A DNA stretch of 64,000 nucleotides from Paenibacillus sp. YN15 (GCF_003285005.1 NZ_QMFA01000032.1:1-64000), one strand, 5' to 3'. Positions 41,428 through 51,659 are shown, counted from the stretch's first letter. A program made the numbers and translations. Notes: generated from the sequence alone by a model not told the origin.

Positions 41428-44400
41428 ATGAAAATTTGGCTATGCAGGTTAATGGCGATAATGCTGTTTGTGGGGACAATAACCAATGTTTCCCTAGCCG
41501 GAATTGCCTATGCCGGTCAGTATGACACTGACTTGGATGCGCAGGTGCTGCCGGGAGATATTGTGATTGATGACAACGCAGGCGCTGCTTATGTGACCAG
41601 AAGTGGAACTTGGGACTCCATCAGTGAAGCCAATAGAGCATATGGCAGCAGTTCCTTATACGCTCCGGCCAGTCGTCCCGACGGCATCTATGTCCAGTAT
41701 ACGCCCAAAGGAACCAAGGCATTGGCTCCGGGGGGCTATGATGTGTACATGTCCTATAAGCGGTCAACATCATGGTCGAGTAACGTGCCTGTAGATATCT
41801 TTCATAATGACGAAACTCATACTGTAATTGTTAATCAACAAGTAAATGGAAACGAAAACTGGTTTAAGGTAGGCAGCTTTTATTTTACAGGGGATGGGAC
41901 GGAATATGTCCGAATCCGGAAGGAGACCGCAGCAGGCTATACTATTGCGGATGCCATCCGTTTTTCCCGGAACGACAGCATTCCTGTTCCCCCGAATGTG
42001 AAATTGAGCGATCTTCAGCTGTCCTCCGGCCCGCTGACGCCGGTATTCCAACCGTCGGTGCTGAGCTATACGGGAACCGTAGGCTCCAGTGTCGATCAGG
42101 TGAGCATCACGCCGGTGGCCGCCGATCCGGGCAGCGTGTCCTTGTCGCTGAACGGAGCTCCGGTGCAATCGGGGCAGGCTTATCCTGTGACCCTGAATCC
42201 CGGAGAAAACGAGCTTGCCGTTACGGTCGCATCCTTGGCCGATCCGTCTTACACCAGAACCTATTCCCTTGTGGTGACCCGGACGGAGGAGGTCAGCAGC
42301 AACAGCAAGCTATTGTCGCTTGCCGTCAATCCGGGCACCCTTGACCCGGTCTTTCAGGCCAATGTGACGGAGTATAATGTTAATGTCGGCAATATTGTGC
42401 AGGCAATCGATATTACACCGACAGTCAGTTCATCTGTTTACAAAAATTTGACGGTGGCGGGCACAAGCACGGTGTCCGGCAGTGTCTATACCGTTCCCCT
42501 GGCGGTGGGAGTAAATGATATTCCCATTGTGGTGACGGCGGAAAATGATTCCACCACTACCTATACCCTGCACGTGACCCGGGCCGCTTCCGCCAGCAGC
42601 GATGCGGCGTTAAGCGCCCTCTGGATCAACGCAGGCACCATCTCCTTTTCACCTGAGGTAACGGATTACGATGTGTCTGTCAGCAGCATGACAAACGCAC
42701 TAGAGGTAACTCCTGTGGCGCGTTCCTCCTCTTATGCAAGCCTTCTGGTCAACGGGGTGCCCAAGGCTTCCGGCAGCATGTCCTCCGTAGCTCTGGCTCA
42801 GGGAGAAAACCTGATCACCATTGGGGTGACGGCGGAGGACACACTGACGAAAAAAACCTACACCCTTCGGGTGACAAAGCCGGCAACCTCGGGAGAGATT
42901 GTAGGCAATGCCGGTATCGTCAACTCTCTTGTCGCTTCCCGGATTAATCAAGCGGTTATGCTGTATGTTGGCCATAACGAGGCATATACCGATAATATCC
43001 GCACGGCGATTGATATGAATAACAGGGAGATCAGGCCCTTCAAGCAAGGAAGCTTGACCTATGTCCCCCTTCCCTATACGGCGCAGGGTTTGGGAGCGCA
43101 GGTATCCCGGACACAGGGAGGAGGAGTCCTTGAGGCTGTTTATGGAGGAACGACCTTTGTCTTTACCGAGGGCAGCGCACAGATCACAGCAAACGGTCAA
43201 CCCAGAGCGATACCTGCTCCCGTGTTAAGCAGAGAGGGGCAGCTGTTTGCCTCCGCAGAAACAATAGCGGATGTATTCCAGAAGTCCCTGTTCCAGGACG
43301 CCAGGGGATTAACCATCTTCAGCGGAACCCCGGATCTGTTCACCCTGCCGGCGGATGCTGCGCTGGTGGATGAGATTGTAAATGGCTTTGCATATGAATG
43401 GGGCAATGTGAAAATCTATCCCGGCGGCTTTGTCACCGGCATGGTCATCCATCCCACGGAGCCGGAGCTGAAATATGCGCGGACGGATGTAGGCGGTGCG
43501 TACCGCTGGAATCCCGACAGCCAGGAATGGGTTCCGCTGATGGAAAGCTTCGGATTGAATGAATTGAATCTTATGGGCATTGACGGCATTGCCGTATCCC
43601 GCACCGAACCCGATATTGTTTATGTGGCGGCAGGCATGTACGGCAATAAACCCAATGACCCCCATGATGTGCTGAAATCCACGGACCGGGGCCAGACCTG
43701 GCAGCGCACCAACCTGAACAAGCGCTTTTACGGCAACAGCACCGGCAGCGCAGGGGACCAGCGGCTGGACGGGGAGCGGATTCAGGTGGACCCGTACAAT
43801 GCCGATATCGTCTATGTGGGCACACGGTATGACGGGCTGTGGCGTTCCCTCGACGGCGGGGAGAATTGGCAGCAGATAACGGCGATTCCCCTGGGCACAG
43901 CGCCTGCAGGTGTCACCAACGTGGAATTTGACTACAGCGCAGGGGCAGTTGACGGACGGGCGAAGGTGATCTACATCGGTGTAGAGGGCAGCGGCGTGTA
44001 CAAAAGCGGGGATGGAGGCGGGTCATGGCAGCCTATTGTGCCCGATCTGGAAGCGGGGCCCAAGTATCCCAGAAGAATGGCCGTATCCTCCGACGGAACC
44101 ATGTACGTCTCTTCCATTACCGGATTGAACCGCAACGATCTTAGTGTTACCACTGCGCCCACCAACGGCGTGTTCAAGTACAAGGATGGCGCATGGACCA
44201 ATATAACGCCGGCGGCCAGCAAGAATCAGCCCTTCGGCCCTATTGCCGTCAATCCCGCCAATCCCGATCTGGTGGTGGCTGTGGAAGGCTATTACCGTTC
44301 CTCCAAGGTATATGTGTCAACGGACGCAGGACTAACCTGGGTGCTTAGAGGCAACTCCTATGGCGCAAGCTCCCAGTTCCTATTTGATCCCCATCATCCG

Positions 44401-47400
44401 GAGGAGCTGTACGATCTGCACGGAGCAGGCATTCATAAGACTCTGAATATTGACAGCCAAGCCATTGCCTGGGCTGCCGCAGGAGACGGCATTGAAGAGC
44501 TGTGCGCCACCAAGATGCTGTCCTTGCCGGACGGCACCCTGATTATGGGCACTCTGGACCGTGGCGGCTTTACTTCGACGGATATTACCGTTCCGGCGGT
44601 GCGGCTCACTCCGGAAGCCAGTGAGAATACGGCATTTGATTTTTCCGAAGGCGATCCCAATTATGTATTCCGTCTGATGAGCAGCTCTGCCGGAACGACG
44701 GCCAGGGCGGCATACTCCATCGATGGGGGAAAAACCTGGATTGAGCGTTCGACACCATTCCCTTACGGAATCGGCGGAAGTGTGGCTGTTTCGGCAACGA
44801 AGCAAGCCAATGGCCTGCCTCTGGTGGTGATCTGGACCAACGGGCACACTCCTAAGCTGTCCCGGGATTTTGGCCTGACGTGGGAGGATACGGTCTTTGA
44901 GGGAGTAGCGGCACCCATCTATACGGGAACTCACTTTACCTCCCGGCGGTATGGCCTTGAAGCGGACCGTGTAACCGGAGACACCTTCTATCTGTACGAC
45001 ACTGTAAATGGAAAATTCTACACCAGTACCAACGGAAAAAATTGGAGAATAGAATCTGCGGCTACCCTGCCCACGAATGAAGCTTCGGTTATTGCCGGAG
45101 TCCGGGCTGCTCCTTATGTGGCAGGAGAGGTATGGGCCAGCGCCAATAAAGGCGGGCTCTACCGTTCCATTGATTACGGCAAAAACTTCACCAAGCTGGA
45201 GAATGTTCAGGAAGCAAGACTGTTCTCCTTCGGTAAAAATAAACCCGGCCAAACCAACCCTTCGGCATATGTGTATGGCCGCATTAACAACATTACCGGC
45301 ATATTCCGCTCCGATGACATGGGCGCCACCTGGACGCGGATCAACCATGACGCTTACCAGATTGCCGATGATCCCAAGTCCATGGTAGGCGACCGCAAGG
45401 TGTATGGCAAGGTTTATGTAGGCACAGGAGGACGGGGCATTTATTATGGCCAGTTGTTGGCAACCGACGATATTCCTCCCAAGGTAACCGTTGAGCAGAT
45501 CGGCTCCTCTTCCGTGAAGGATGCGGATTATGCCGTGCGCGACGCCCAGTATGCAGTGTCCGGCACCCTCAGCGAGGATGCGACGCTGTATATCAACGGA
45601 ACTGCTTATTCCGGCATTGCCAAGGGCTCCTTCAGCAAGTCGGTGCAGCTTGTGGAAGGCCTGAATACCATCAGCATAAAAGCCACGGACAGCGCAGGCA
45701 ATGAATCTGTTCCCGTGGTGCTGTCCGTGCGGTATGATCCCGCCTATGTGGGCATTACCCTGGAAAAGACGCCTTCCCGCACCAATCAGGCTTCCTACAC
45801 GGTGACAGGCCGGATCAATACTCCGGCGGTTGTCAGGGTAAACGGACAAGAAGCGGCGGTTGACCAGAATCTGACCTTCAGCAAGGAGATTGCGCTGCAG
45901 GAGGGTGTAGCCCAACTGGTGGAGGTTACTGCCGCCAATGTTCTCGGCCAGTCGGCGGAGCCGGCTGCATTTACCATCGTTCTGGACAGTGCGGCTCCGG
46001 CCATACAGGTAGCAGCCCAGACGGTTACAACGGATCGGGCCTATTACCTGCTCCGGGGCTCTGTCAGCAAGGAAGCGACAGTTACTGTGAGCGGTGATGC
46101 AGCTTGGCAGAATGAGGACTTGACCTTTGAGCGTCTGTTGTTCCTGCAGCCGGGTCTCAATAACTATCTTGTGGAAGCGGTGGATGAGGCGGGCAACACG
46201 GCTGTTCCGCTGGATATAGCCATTACTTACGAGCTTCCGGATGAGCAGGTTATTCCCAAGATTCAGTCTGCCCATACAGGAAACACTGTCATAGTTGACG
46301 GAGCACTGTCCGAGGAAGATTGGGATATTTCTCATATCATGGGTAAGCCACTGCTGAACACACCCAATAACATTACCTTCTTCGGAACCATGTGGGATGA
46401 AACCAATCTGTATGTAGGCTTTAGAGTCAAAGACAAGCAACTGGTGAATCACCCCAGCACCGTGTATCAGGGAGATTGCCTGGAGGTCTATGTCAGCCCC
46501 ACGGACAACAGGGACAATACCTATGCCACCTCTGACAAGCAGCTGATGTTCGGCATCGACTGGGATATTGTCATGGTAGGCGGCAACAAAAGCAGAGAGG
46601 GTATCCAGTTTGCCCGGCAAAAAACGGATGAAGGCTATACCATGGAAATTATGATTCCCTGGGCCAATCTGAATACTACGGCAGAACTGGGGAAAATCAT
46701 CGGCTTCGATGTGGACAATATCGACAATGACGGCAATAATATCAACGGCAACCGGGACTCCATTATTGCCTGGAACGGCACCATGGACAATTACAGGAAT
46801 CCGCAAGGCTTCGGCCGCCTGGAGCTGACATCGGGCGGTGAGTCTGAACCGGAGCTGAGCAACGACGCGACTTTAAGCGCCATTTCCTTAAGTGCAGGCA
46901 CTATTAGCTTCGATCCGGCAGTGACAGAGTATAGCGTGACTGTGGGCAACGGCACAGCAACGCTGGATGTAAAGGCTACAGCAGCCTCCGGCGTGTACAA
47001 GAGCCTGACGGTGAACGGGCAGGCAGTGCTGTCCGGCGAACCTGTTCAAGTAAATCTGGTGGTAGGCGAGAACACCATCCCCATTGTCGTGACGGCAGAG
47101 GACGGTGTGACGGTGAAAACCTACACTCTGACGGTGACGCGGCAAGGGGCTTCTGAGCCGGAACCGGAGCCGGATTATGTCCCGTCTCCCTCATCTTCAG
47201 CCCCGTCATCTCCGGCGTCGCAGGGAACCTTGAAGGACGGCATCATCCAACTGAAGCCTGAGACGGACGCGAAGACGGGAACAGCCAAGGCCAAGCTGGA
47301 AGAGAGTCTTTTGAAGAAAGCGCTGGAGCAAGCCAAGCCGGATGCCAAGGGAGTCCAACGGGTAGAGGTGGTTATTGACCCTGCTGCGGGAGCCGCTTCT

Positions 47401-48366
47401 TATGAAGTGGGGCTGCCGGTCAAGGCCCTTGATGGGCTTGACGCCAAGGATAAGCTGACGGTGAAAACCGAATACGCAACGGTAGAACTGCCTGCCGGTC
47501 CGTTGGCCGGTTTATCGTCAGCCCAAGAGCTTGCGCTGGCTGTCCGGAAGGGCGAGCAGGCGGGCCGGCCGGCAGTGACCCTGGATTTGCAGGCCAACGG
47601 CGCTTCTGTGAAGCAGCCCTTGGGAGCGGCAGTGAAGGTGTCCATTCCCTACACGCCTGCAGCTGCGGAAAAAGCCAAGGCGGAGCACCTGGTGATCCTG
47701 AAGAAGGATGCCGTGGGCAAGCTGTCGCCGGTACCCAGCGGACGCTATGACGCGGCAACAGGAACGGTAATCTTTGAAACGGGAAGTCTTGCAGGGGATT
47801 CCTATGTGGTGTCTTTCGTAGAAAAATCCTTCGCGGACATGAGCGGCTACTCGTGGGCCCAGCGGGAAGTCCAGGTTCTGGCCTCCAAGGGCATTGTCAA
47901 CGGGACCACAGAGACGACCTTTACGCCGCAAGCGGAGATTACCCGTGCAGATTATCTTCTGCTGCTGATTCACACATTGGGTCTGCAGGCCGAGGTAAAA
48001 GGAAATTTCGCCGATGTAGACAAGGGCGCCTATTATTACGAAGCGGTAGGTATTGCCAAGGCGCTGGGCATCAGCACCGGCATCGGCAATGACCGGTTTG
48101 CTCCCGGGGCTTCGATCACGCGGCAGGAGATGATGACGCTGGCGGCCAGAGCCATGAAGCTGGCGGACAAATTGGAGGACGCAGGGACTGCCGCGGATTT
48201 GGCGGACTTCGAGGATGCTGCGGAGGTTGCCTCCTATGCGGCCAATGAGATTGCGGCGATGGTGCGCGGGAATGTGATCCAAGGCAGCGACGGCAAGCTC
48301 CATCCCCTGGATACGGCGTCAAGAGCCGAAGCGGCTGCAATGCTGTACCGGATTTACAATAAGTAA
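41428..48366 (+). CDS. SLH-anchored multidomain GH74-type (xyloglucanase-like) enzyme
   Basis: A 2312-residue exported protein; ATG 41428 follows GGGGGAG. Order: signal peptide (~1-30), golvesin-like domain (40-181), three cadherin-like domains (190-488), copper-amine-oxidase N-terminal-like domain (508-640), GH74 double propeller (648-1343), three Ig-like modules (1350-1601), CBM9-like domain (1610-1805), a fourth cadherin-like domain (1808-1907), spacer (1933-2132), and three SLH domains (2132-2312). The GH74 call rests on YARTDVGGAYRW, whose Asp is the conserved catalytic residue, and repeated Asp-box segments such as STDRGQTW, SLDGGENW and STDAGLTW. It should cut xyloglucan or a related beta-glucan at the cell surface. 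Fine specificity is not readable. Confidence 0.87.
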   Translation: MKIWLCRLMAIMLFVGTITNVSLAGIAYAGQYDTDLDAQVLPGDIVIDDNAGAAYVTRSGTWDSISEANRAYGSSSLYAPASRPDGIYVQYTPKGTKALAPGGYDVYMSYKRSTSWSSNVPVDIFHNDETHTVIVNQQVNGNENWFKVGSFYFTGDGTEYVRIRKETAAGYTIADAIRFSRNDSIPVPPNVKLSDLQLSSGPLTPVFQPSVLSYTGTVGSSVDQVSITPVAADPGSVSLSLNGAPVQSGQAYPVTLNPGENELAVTVASLADPSYTRTYSLVVTRTEEVSSNSKLLSLAVNPGTLDPVFQANVTEYNVNVGNIVQAIDITPTVSSSVYKNLTVAGTSTVSGSVYTVPLAVGVNDIPIVVTAENDSTTTYTLHVTRAASASSDAALSALWINAGTISFSPEVTDYDVSVSSMTNALEVTPVARSSSYASLLVNGVPKASGSMSSVALAQGENLITIGVTAEDTLTKKTYTLRVTKPATSGEIVGNAGIVNSLVASRINQAVMLYVGHNEAYTDNIRTAIDMNNREIRPFKQGSLTYVPLPYTAQGLGAQVSRTQGGGVLEAVYGGTTFVFTEGSAQITANGQPRAIPAPVLSREGQLFASAETIADVFQKSLFQDARGLTIFSGTPDLFTLPADAALVDEIVNGFAYEWGNVKIYPGGFVTGMVIHPTEPELKYARTDVGGAYRWNPDSQEWVPLMESFGLNELNLMGIDGIAVSRTEPDIVYVAAGMYGNKPNDPHDVLKSTDRGQTWQRTNLNKRFYGNSTGSAGDQRLDGERIQVDPYNADIVYVGTRYDGLWRSLDGGENWQQITAIPLGTAPAGVTNVEFDYSAGAVDGRAKVIYIGVEGSGVYKSGDGGGSWQPIVPDLEAGPKYPRRMAVSSDGTMYVSSITGLNRNDLSVTTAPTNGVFKYKDGAWTNITPAASKNQPFGPIAVNPANPDLVVAVEGYYRSSKVYVSTDAGLTWVLRGNSYGASSQFLFDPHHPEELYDLHGAGIHKTLNIDSQAIAWAAAGDGIEELCATKMLSLPDGTLIMGTLDRGGFTSTDITVPAVRLTPEASENTAFDFSEGDPNYVFRLMSSSAGTTARAAYSIDGGKTWIERSTPFPYGIGGSVAVSATKQANGLPLVVIWTNGHTPKLSRDFGLTWEDTVFEGVAAPIYTGTHFTSRRYGLEADRVTGDTFYLYDTVNGKFYTSTNGKNWRIESAATLPTNEASVIAGVRAAPYVAGEVWASANKGGLYRSIDYGKNFTKLENVQEARLFSFGKNKPGQTNPSAYVYGRINNITGIFRSDDMGATWTRINHDAYQIADDPKSMVGDRKVYGKVYVGTGGRGIYYGQLLATDDIPPKVTVEQIGSSSVKDADYAVRDAQYAVSGTLSEDATLYINGTAYSGIAKGSFSKSVQLVEGLNTISIKATDSAGNESVPVVLSVRYDPAYVGITLEKTPSRTNQASYTVTGRINTPAVVRVNGQEAAVDQNLTFSKEIALQEGVAQLVEVTAANVLGQSAEPAAFTIVLDSAAPAIQVAAQTVTTDRAYYLLRGSVSKEATVTVSGDAAWQNEDLTFERLLFLQPGLNNYLVEAVDEAGNTAVPLDIAITYELPDEQVIPKIQSAHTGNTVIVDGALSEEDWDISHIMGKPLLNTPNNITFFGTMWDETNLYVGFRVKDKQLVNHPSTVYQGDCLEVYVSPTDNRDNTYATSDKQLMFGIDWDIVMVGGNKSREGIQFARQKTDEGYTMEIMIPWANLNTTAELGKIIGFDVDNIDNDGNNINGNRDSIIAWNGTMDNYRNPQGFGRLELTSGGESEPELSNDATLSAISLSAGTISFDPAVTEYSVTVGNGTATLDVKATAASGVYKSLTVNGQAVLSGEPVQVNLVVGENTIPIVVTAEDGVTVKTYTLTVTRQGASEPEPEPDYVPSPSSSAPSSPASQGTLKDGIIQLKPETDAKTGTAKAKLEESLLKKALEQAKPDAKGVQRVEVVIDPAAGAASYEVGLPVKALDGLDAKDKLTVKTEYATVELPAGPLAGLSSAQELALAVRKGEQAGRPAVTLDLQANGASVKQPLGAAVKVSIPYTPAAAEKAKAEHLVILKKDAVGKLSPVPSGRYDAATGTVIFETGSLAGDSYVVSFVEKSFADMSGYSWAQREVQVLASKGIVNGTTETTFTPQAEITRADYLLLLIHTLGLQAEVKGNFADVDKGAYYYEAVGIAKALGISTGIGNDRFAPGASITRQEMMTLAARAMKLADKLEDAGTAADLADFEDAAEVASYAANEIAAMVRGNVIQGSDGKLHPLDTASRAEAAAMLYRIYNK

Positions 48367-48377
48367 GCGAAGGCGTG

Positions 48378-48413
48378 CTGCGCCCCTGCGACTATCAAGT
48401 CGCGGGGGCGCAG
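48378..48413 (+). terminator. Strong GC-rich hairpin after the GH74 gene
   Basis: CTGCGCCCCTGCGAC / GTCGCGGGGGCGCAG with a six-base loop. The tail TTGCTTG is T-poor, but stem strength suggests termination. Confidence 0.65.
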
Positions 48414-48482
48414 TTGCTTGCCAAAGTCAGTAGAATTGCGTAAGTCATCGTTGATTTGTTTATTCATCTGCCTATGGCAATT

Positions 48483-48491
48483 TGCTATAAA
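48483..48491 (+). promoter_or_regulatory. Extended -10 promoter candidate of the GH65 fusion gene
   Basis: TG-C-TATAAA at 48483-48491, about 45 bp before the ATG. No clear -35 and no cre consensus were seen. Confidence 0.4.
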
Positions 48492-48536
48492 TGGTAGAGG
48501 GATGTAGAAATATAGCCGAAGGCAGGGTGGAGCAGG

Positions 48537-51476
48537 ATGAAAAACCAGATTAAGGCCGTTTTGTTTGATCTTGACGGCGTGGTGGTCAGAACGGACAAAT
48601 ATCACTATGAAGCATGGAAAGTATTATGCGATAAACAAGGCTGGAGGTTCAGCGAGGAGATCAACAGCCGGCTGCGGGGCGTGTCCAGAATGGAATCACT
48701 GGACATTATTCTCGCGGAAAATCAGATAACGGCGTCGTCTGTGCAAAAGCAGCAATGGGCGGAGGAGAAAAACGGCGTTTATCTGGACTTGCTCGGGCAT
48801 ATTTCGGAGGAGGCGATTATTCCCGGGGTTTTGCCGCTTATTGAAGGGATTCGCCAGTGGGGAGCCTGTACCGCCATTTGCTCCTCCAGCAAAAATGCGG
48901 TCTATATTTTGGAGCGATTAGGATTAACGGGATATTTTGATTTGGTTGTCAGCGGACAGGATATTGAGAAGACGAAGCCCGATCCGGAAATCTTCCTTAC
49001 CGCAGCCAAACGGCTGGGAGTCTACCCGGTGCAATGCCTGGTCTTCGAGGATGCAGCCTCCGGCATCCAGGCGGCCATTGCGGCAGGAATGCGCAATATC
49101 GGCGTGGAATTTGAGAATCCGCTGCCCGCGGCCTTCGAGCGCATTTCCTCCTATGAGGAAATTGATCTGGATGAGCTTTTGGTATCCGGCCGGAAACGGC
49201 CCTTGCCTGTCCATCCCTGGCAAATAACCGAGACGGAGATTACTCTGTCCAAACGTTCCAATTGGGATACCCTGTTTGCCCTGAGCAACGGGTATATGGG
49301 GGTAAGAGGAACTTTGGAGGAGCGGCAGATGGCTCCGTACAGCACCCAGGGCATGTACATTAACGGCATCTACGGGTATGAGGACCATCATCATCTGATA
49401 TGGCGCAAGGGTTTTCCCAAGGGCTGGCATGCCATGCTGAATTTGTTCGACTGGATGCCGTTTTCGATTGCAGTGGACGGCGAGGTTTTTGACATGCTCA
49501 CGGGAAATCTGCTGGAGTACACCCGGACGCTGGATATGAAGCGGGGGATTCTGGAGCGGAATACCTTGTGGGAGAGTCCGTCGGGCAAGCAGGTGCGCAT
49601 CCGGACGGAGCGGGTGGTCAGTATGGTGCGGAAGCATCTGGCGGCGGTCCGGCTGGAGGTGACGCTGGTCCGGGGCGGCGGCGAGGTGGAGATCGAGTCT
49701 CTGCTGAACCATCATGTCTACAACCGGCAGTTCGGTGAACGGCCGGTGCAGCTGACGGAGTGTCAGCGGCATAAGGAGCTTCCCGCATTCCATTATGTGA
49801 CGGACACAACCGGTTTTCAGGTGGGGGCGGCGCTGGGGCATCAGCTTGCCGTTTCAGGGGAAGACGGAACCGGTGCAGAAAGCGCCGATTTCCAAACCTA
49901 CCGCTGGAGGACAGTCTGCCGTCTTGCCCAGGGAGAGTCTGCGGTTCTCACCAAGCTGGCCGGCTTCTATACCTCTCTGGAGGCGGACGGCGGGCTTGTG
50001 ACCCAATTGGCTGTGGAGGAGGTGAAGCGGGCCATGGAGGATGGCTTCGACGCACTCGTCCGGGAGCAGGCAGCCTTCTGGAGCCGCTTCTGGGAAACGG
50101 CAGATATCGAAATCGACGGCGATCCAGGAGCCCAGCAGGCGCTGCGGTTCAATCTCTTCCAGCTTCGGCAAAATCATGCGGATGACGGAATCCGCTCCAT
50201 ATCGGCTACCGGGTTAACGGGCAACAACTATGGCGGCCATATTTTCTGGGATACGGAGATGTATATGGTTCCGTTCTTCCTGTACACTGACCCGGCTCTG
50301 GTCCGCCCGCTGCTCCAGTACCGCGTGCATATTCTGGATGGGGCCCGGAAGCGGGCCGAGGAAATGGACGGCATGGGCGCCTTGTTCCCGTGGATGACCA
50401 TTTCCGGCGAGGAGCCCAATGGAGACTGGGGCTGTGCTACGGCCCAATATCACATCAATGCGGATATTGCCCATGCCATCCGGCAGTATGACCGGGCTAC
50501 CGGGGATCGGGAGTTCATACTCGGCGGGGGCGCGGAGACGGTGTTCGAGACTGCCCGGTATCTGGCCCATAGGGGCAAGTTCATTCCGGCGAGGGGCAAC
50601 CAATTCTGCATTAACATGGTTTGCGGTCCGGATGAATACGGCTGCGCCGTCAATAATAACACCTATACCAACGCCATGGTGAAGGCGCATCTGGAGTATG
50701 CCCTGTCCCTGGCAGAGCGCCTGCGTGCGGAGCATCGGAAGGAATGGGCCTCCCTTGCGGAGCGCATCGCGTTGACGGATGAGGAGCTGCAGCTTTGGCG
50801 GAACGCCGCCGCCCGGATGTTCATTAATTTCAACGTGGAGCTGGGCATCCATGAGCAGGATGACAGCTACCTGTACAAGGACCCGGTGGATATGGCCAAA
50901 ATTCCCCGGAATGTGAGCATCCACGGCAAGAATCATCCGCTGAACAATTGGCGGCTGCAATTGACCAAACAAGCGGATGTGGTGCTGCTGATGTTTGTGC
51001 TGGGCGAGTGGTTCGACACCGGGGTCAAGAAGGCCAACTATGATTTCTATGAGCCGAAAACCACCCACGGCTCCTCCCTGTCGCCGGCCATACACAGCAT
51101 TGTGGCGTCGGAAATCGGGTACCATCAGGAGGCGGAGGATTACTTCTACAATTCCTTGTATCTGGATCTCAAGGATTTGCGCCGCAATGTGGCCGGCGGC
51201 ATTCATCTTGCCTGCAGCGGCGCCGTGTGGATGGGCGTGGTGAACGGGTTCGCGGGCATGCGGGATGAATCGGCAGGGCTTAAATTTGCGCCGGTATTGC
51301 CCAAGGGGTGGACGGCCTACCGCTTCAAGCTCCGCTGGCAGGGACGTTTGCTGTTGGTGGACGTGGATTCGGATGGCGCTAAGCTCCGGCTGCTGGAAGG
51401 GCCTGCCCTTTCCCTTCGGCTCTACGACCGGCTCTATGAGCTGGCTGAGGGCGAAACCGCCGCTGCCGAGAGATAA
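48537..51476 (+). CDS. Fusion of beta-phosphoglucomutase (HAD) and GH65 disaccharide phosphorylase
   Basis: A 979-residue cytoplasmic fusion. Residues 1-~218 are a complete beta-phosphoglucomutase-like HAD domain: FDLDGVVV (nucleophile Asp11, Asp13), ICSSSKN, KTKPDPEIF and FEDAASGIQAA. Residues ~225-979 are a full GH65 phosphorylase: SNGYMGVRGTLEE, GNNYGGHIFWDTEMYM, the general acid Glu700 in VCGPDEYGCAVNNNTYTN, and KTTHGSSLSPAIHS for phosphate binding. GH65 enzymes release beta-glucose 1-phosphate from alpha-linked disaccharides (maltose, trehalose, kojibiose, nigerose), and the mutase converts it to glucose 6-phosphate, so one chain can do both steps. Separate adjacent genes are the usual arrangement. 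The linkage cleaved is not determined. Confidence 0.9.
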   Translation: MKNQIKAVLFDLDGVVVRTDKYHYEAWKVLCDKQGWRFSEEINSRLRGVSRMESLDIILAENQITASSVQKQQWAEEKNGVYLDLLGHISEEAIIPGVLPLIEGIRQWGACTAICSSSKNAVYILERLGLTGYFDLVVSGQDIEKTKPDPEIFLTAAKRLGVYPVQCLVFEDAASGIQAAIAAGMRNIGVEFENPLPAAFERISSYEEIDLDELLVSGRKRPLPVHPWQITETEITLSKRSNWDTLFALSNGYMGVRGTLEERQMAPYSTQGMYINGIYGYEDHHHLIWRKGFPKGWHAMLNLFDWMPFSIAVDGEVFDMLTGNLLEYTRTLDMKRGILERNTLWESPSGKQVRIRTERVVSMVRKHLAAVRLEVTLVRGGGEVEIESLLNHHVYNRQFGERPVQLTECQRHKELPAFHYVTDTTGFQVGAALGHQLAVSGEDGTGAESADFQTYRWRTVCRLAQGESAVLTKLAGFYTSLEADGGLVTQLAVEEVKRAMEDGFDALVREQAAFWSRFWETADIEIDGDPGAQQALRFNLFQLRQNHADDGIRSISATGLTGNNYGGHIFWDTEMYMVPFFLYTDPALVRPLLQYRVHILDGARKRAEEMDGMGALFPWMTISGEEPNGDWGCATAQYHINADIAHAIRQYDRATGDREFILGGGAETVFETARYLAHRGKFIPARGNQFCINMVCGPDEYGCAVNNNTYTNAMVKAHLEYALSLAERLRAEHRKEWASLAERIALTDEELQLWRNAAARMFINFNVELGIHEQDDSYLYKDPVDMAKIPRNVSIHGKNHPLNNWRLQLTKQADVVLLMFVLGEWFDTGVKKANYDFYEPKTTHGSSLSPAIHSIVASEIGYHQEAEDYFYNSLYLDLKDLRRNVAGGIHLACSGAVWMGVVNGFAGMRDESAGLKFAPVLPKGWTAYRFKLRWQGRLLLVDVDSDGAKLRLLEGPALSLRLYDRLYELAEGETAAAER

Positions 51477-51511
51477 AGGGAGGATTTCGATTTTACCGGT
51501 TGTCCCGGCAA

Positions 51512-51598
51512 TCCCCCGGAGCCTTCCAGAATTTGCATTACGCAGGATACGATGACGAACTGGCTGCAGGTTTCCCGTTTGTCGCTCTCCGCAAGGAT
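51512..51598 (-). pseudogene. Possible relic of an AraC-family gene
   Basis: Minus-strand translation here gives CSQFVIVSCVMQILEGSG, which resembles FSQLILVSCVMQLLAWSA in the AraC regulator at 23887, with matching DNA around TCCTGCGT-ATGCA. The flanks do not continue the homology. It is too short to be a gene. Confidence 0.35.
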
Positions 51599-51659
51599 GC
51601 AACAGAGCGGGTACGGAGCCAAGCGTACAGTGAGTATGTGTCCCGGATCAAAGCCCGGC

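Noticed and set aside
44380-46806. 808-codon minus-strand open frame inside the GH74 gene
   Set aside because: It lies wholly antisense to a coherent multidomain protein and its composition (Gly/His/Arg/Ile-rich) is typical of antisense frames in this genome.
36438-51476. A true clostridial-type cellulosome
   Set aside because: Only one cohesin-like module and one dockerin-like domain are present, and none of the hydrolases here carries a dockerin, so the term would overstate the evidence.
50214-51602. 462-codon minus-strand frame inside the GH65 fusion gene
   Set aside because: It is antisense to conserved GH65 sequence; no start signal or motif.
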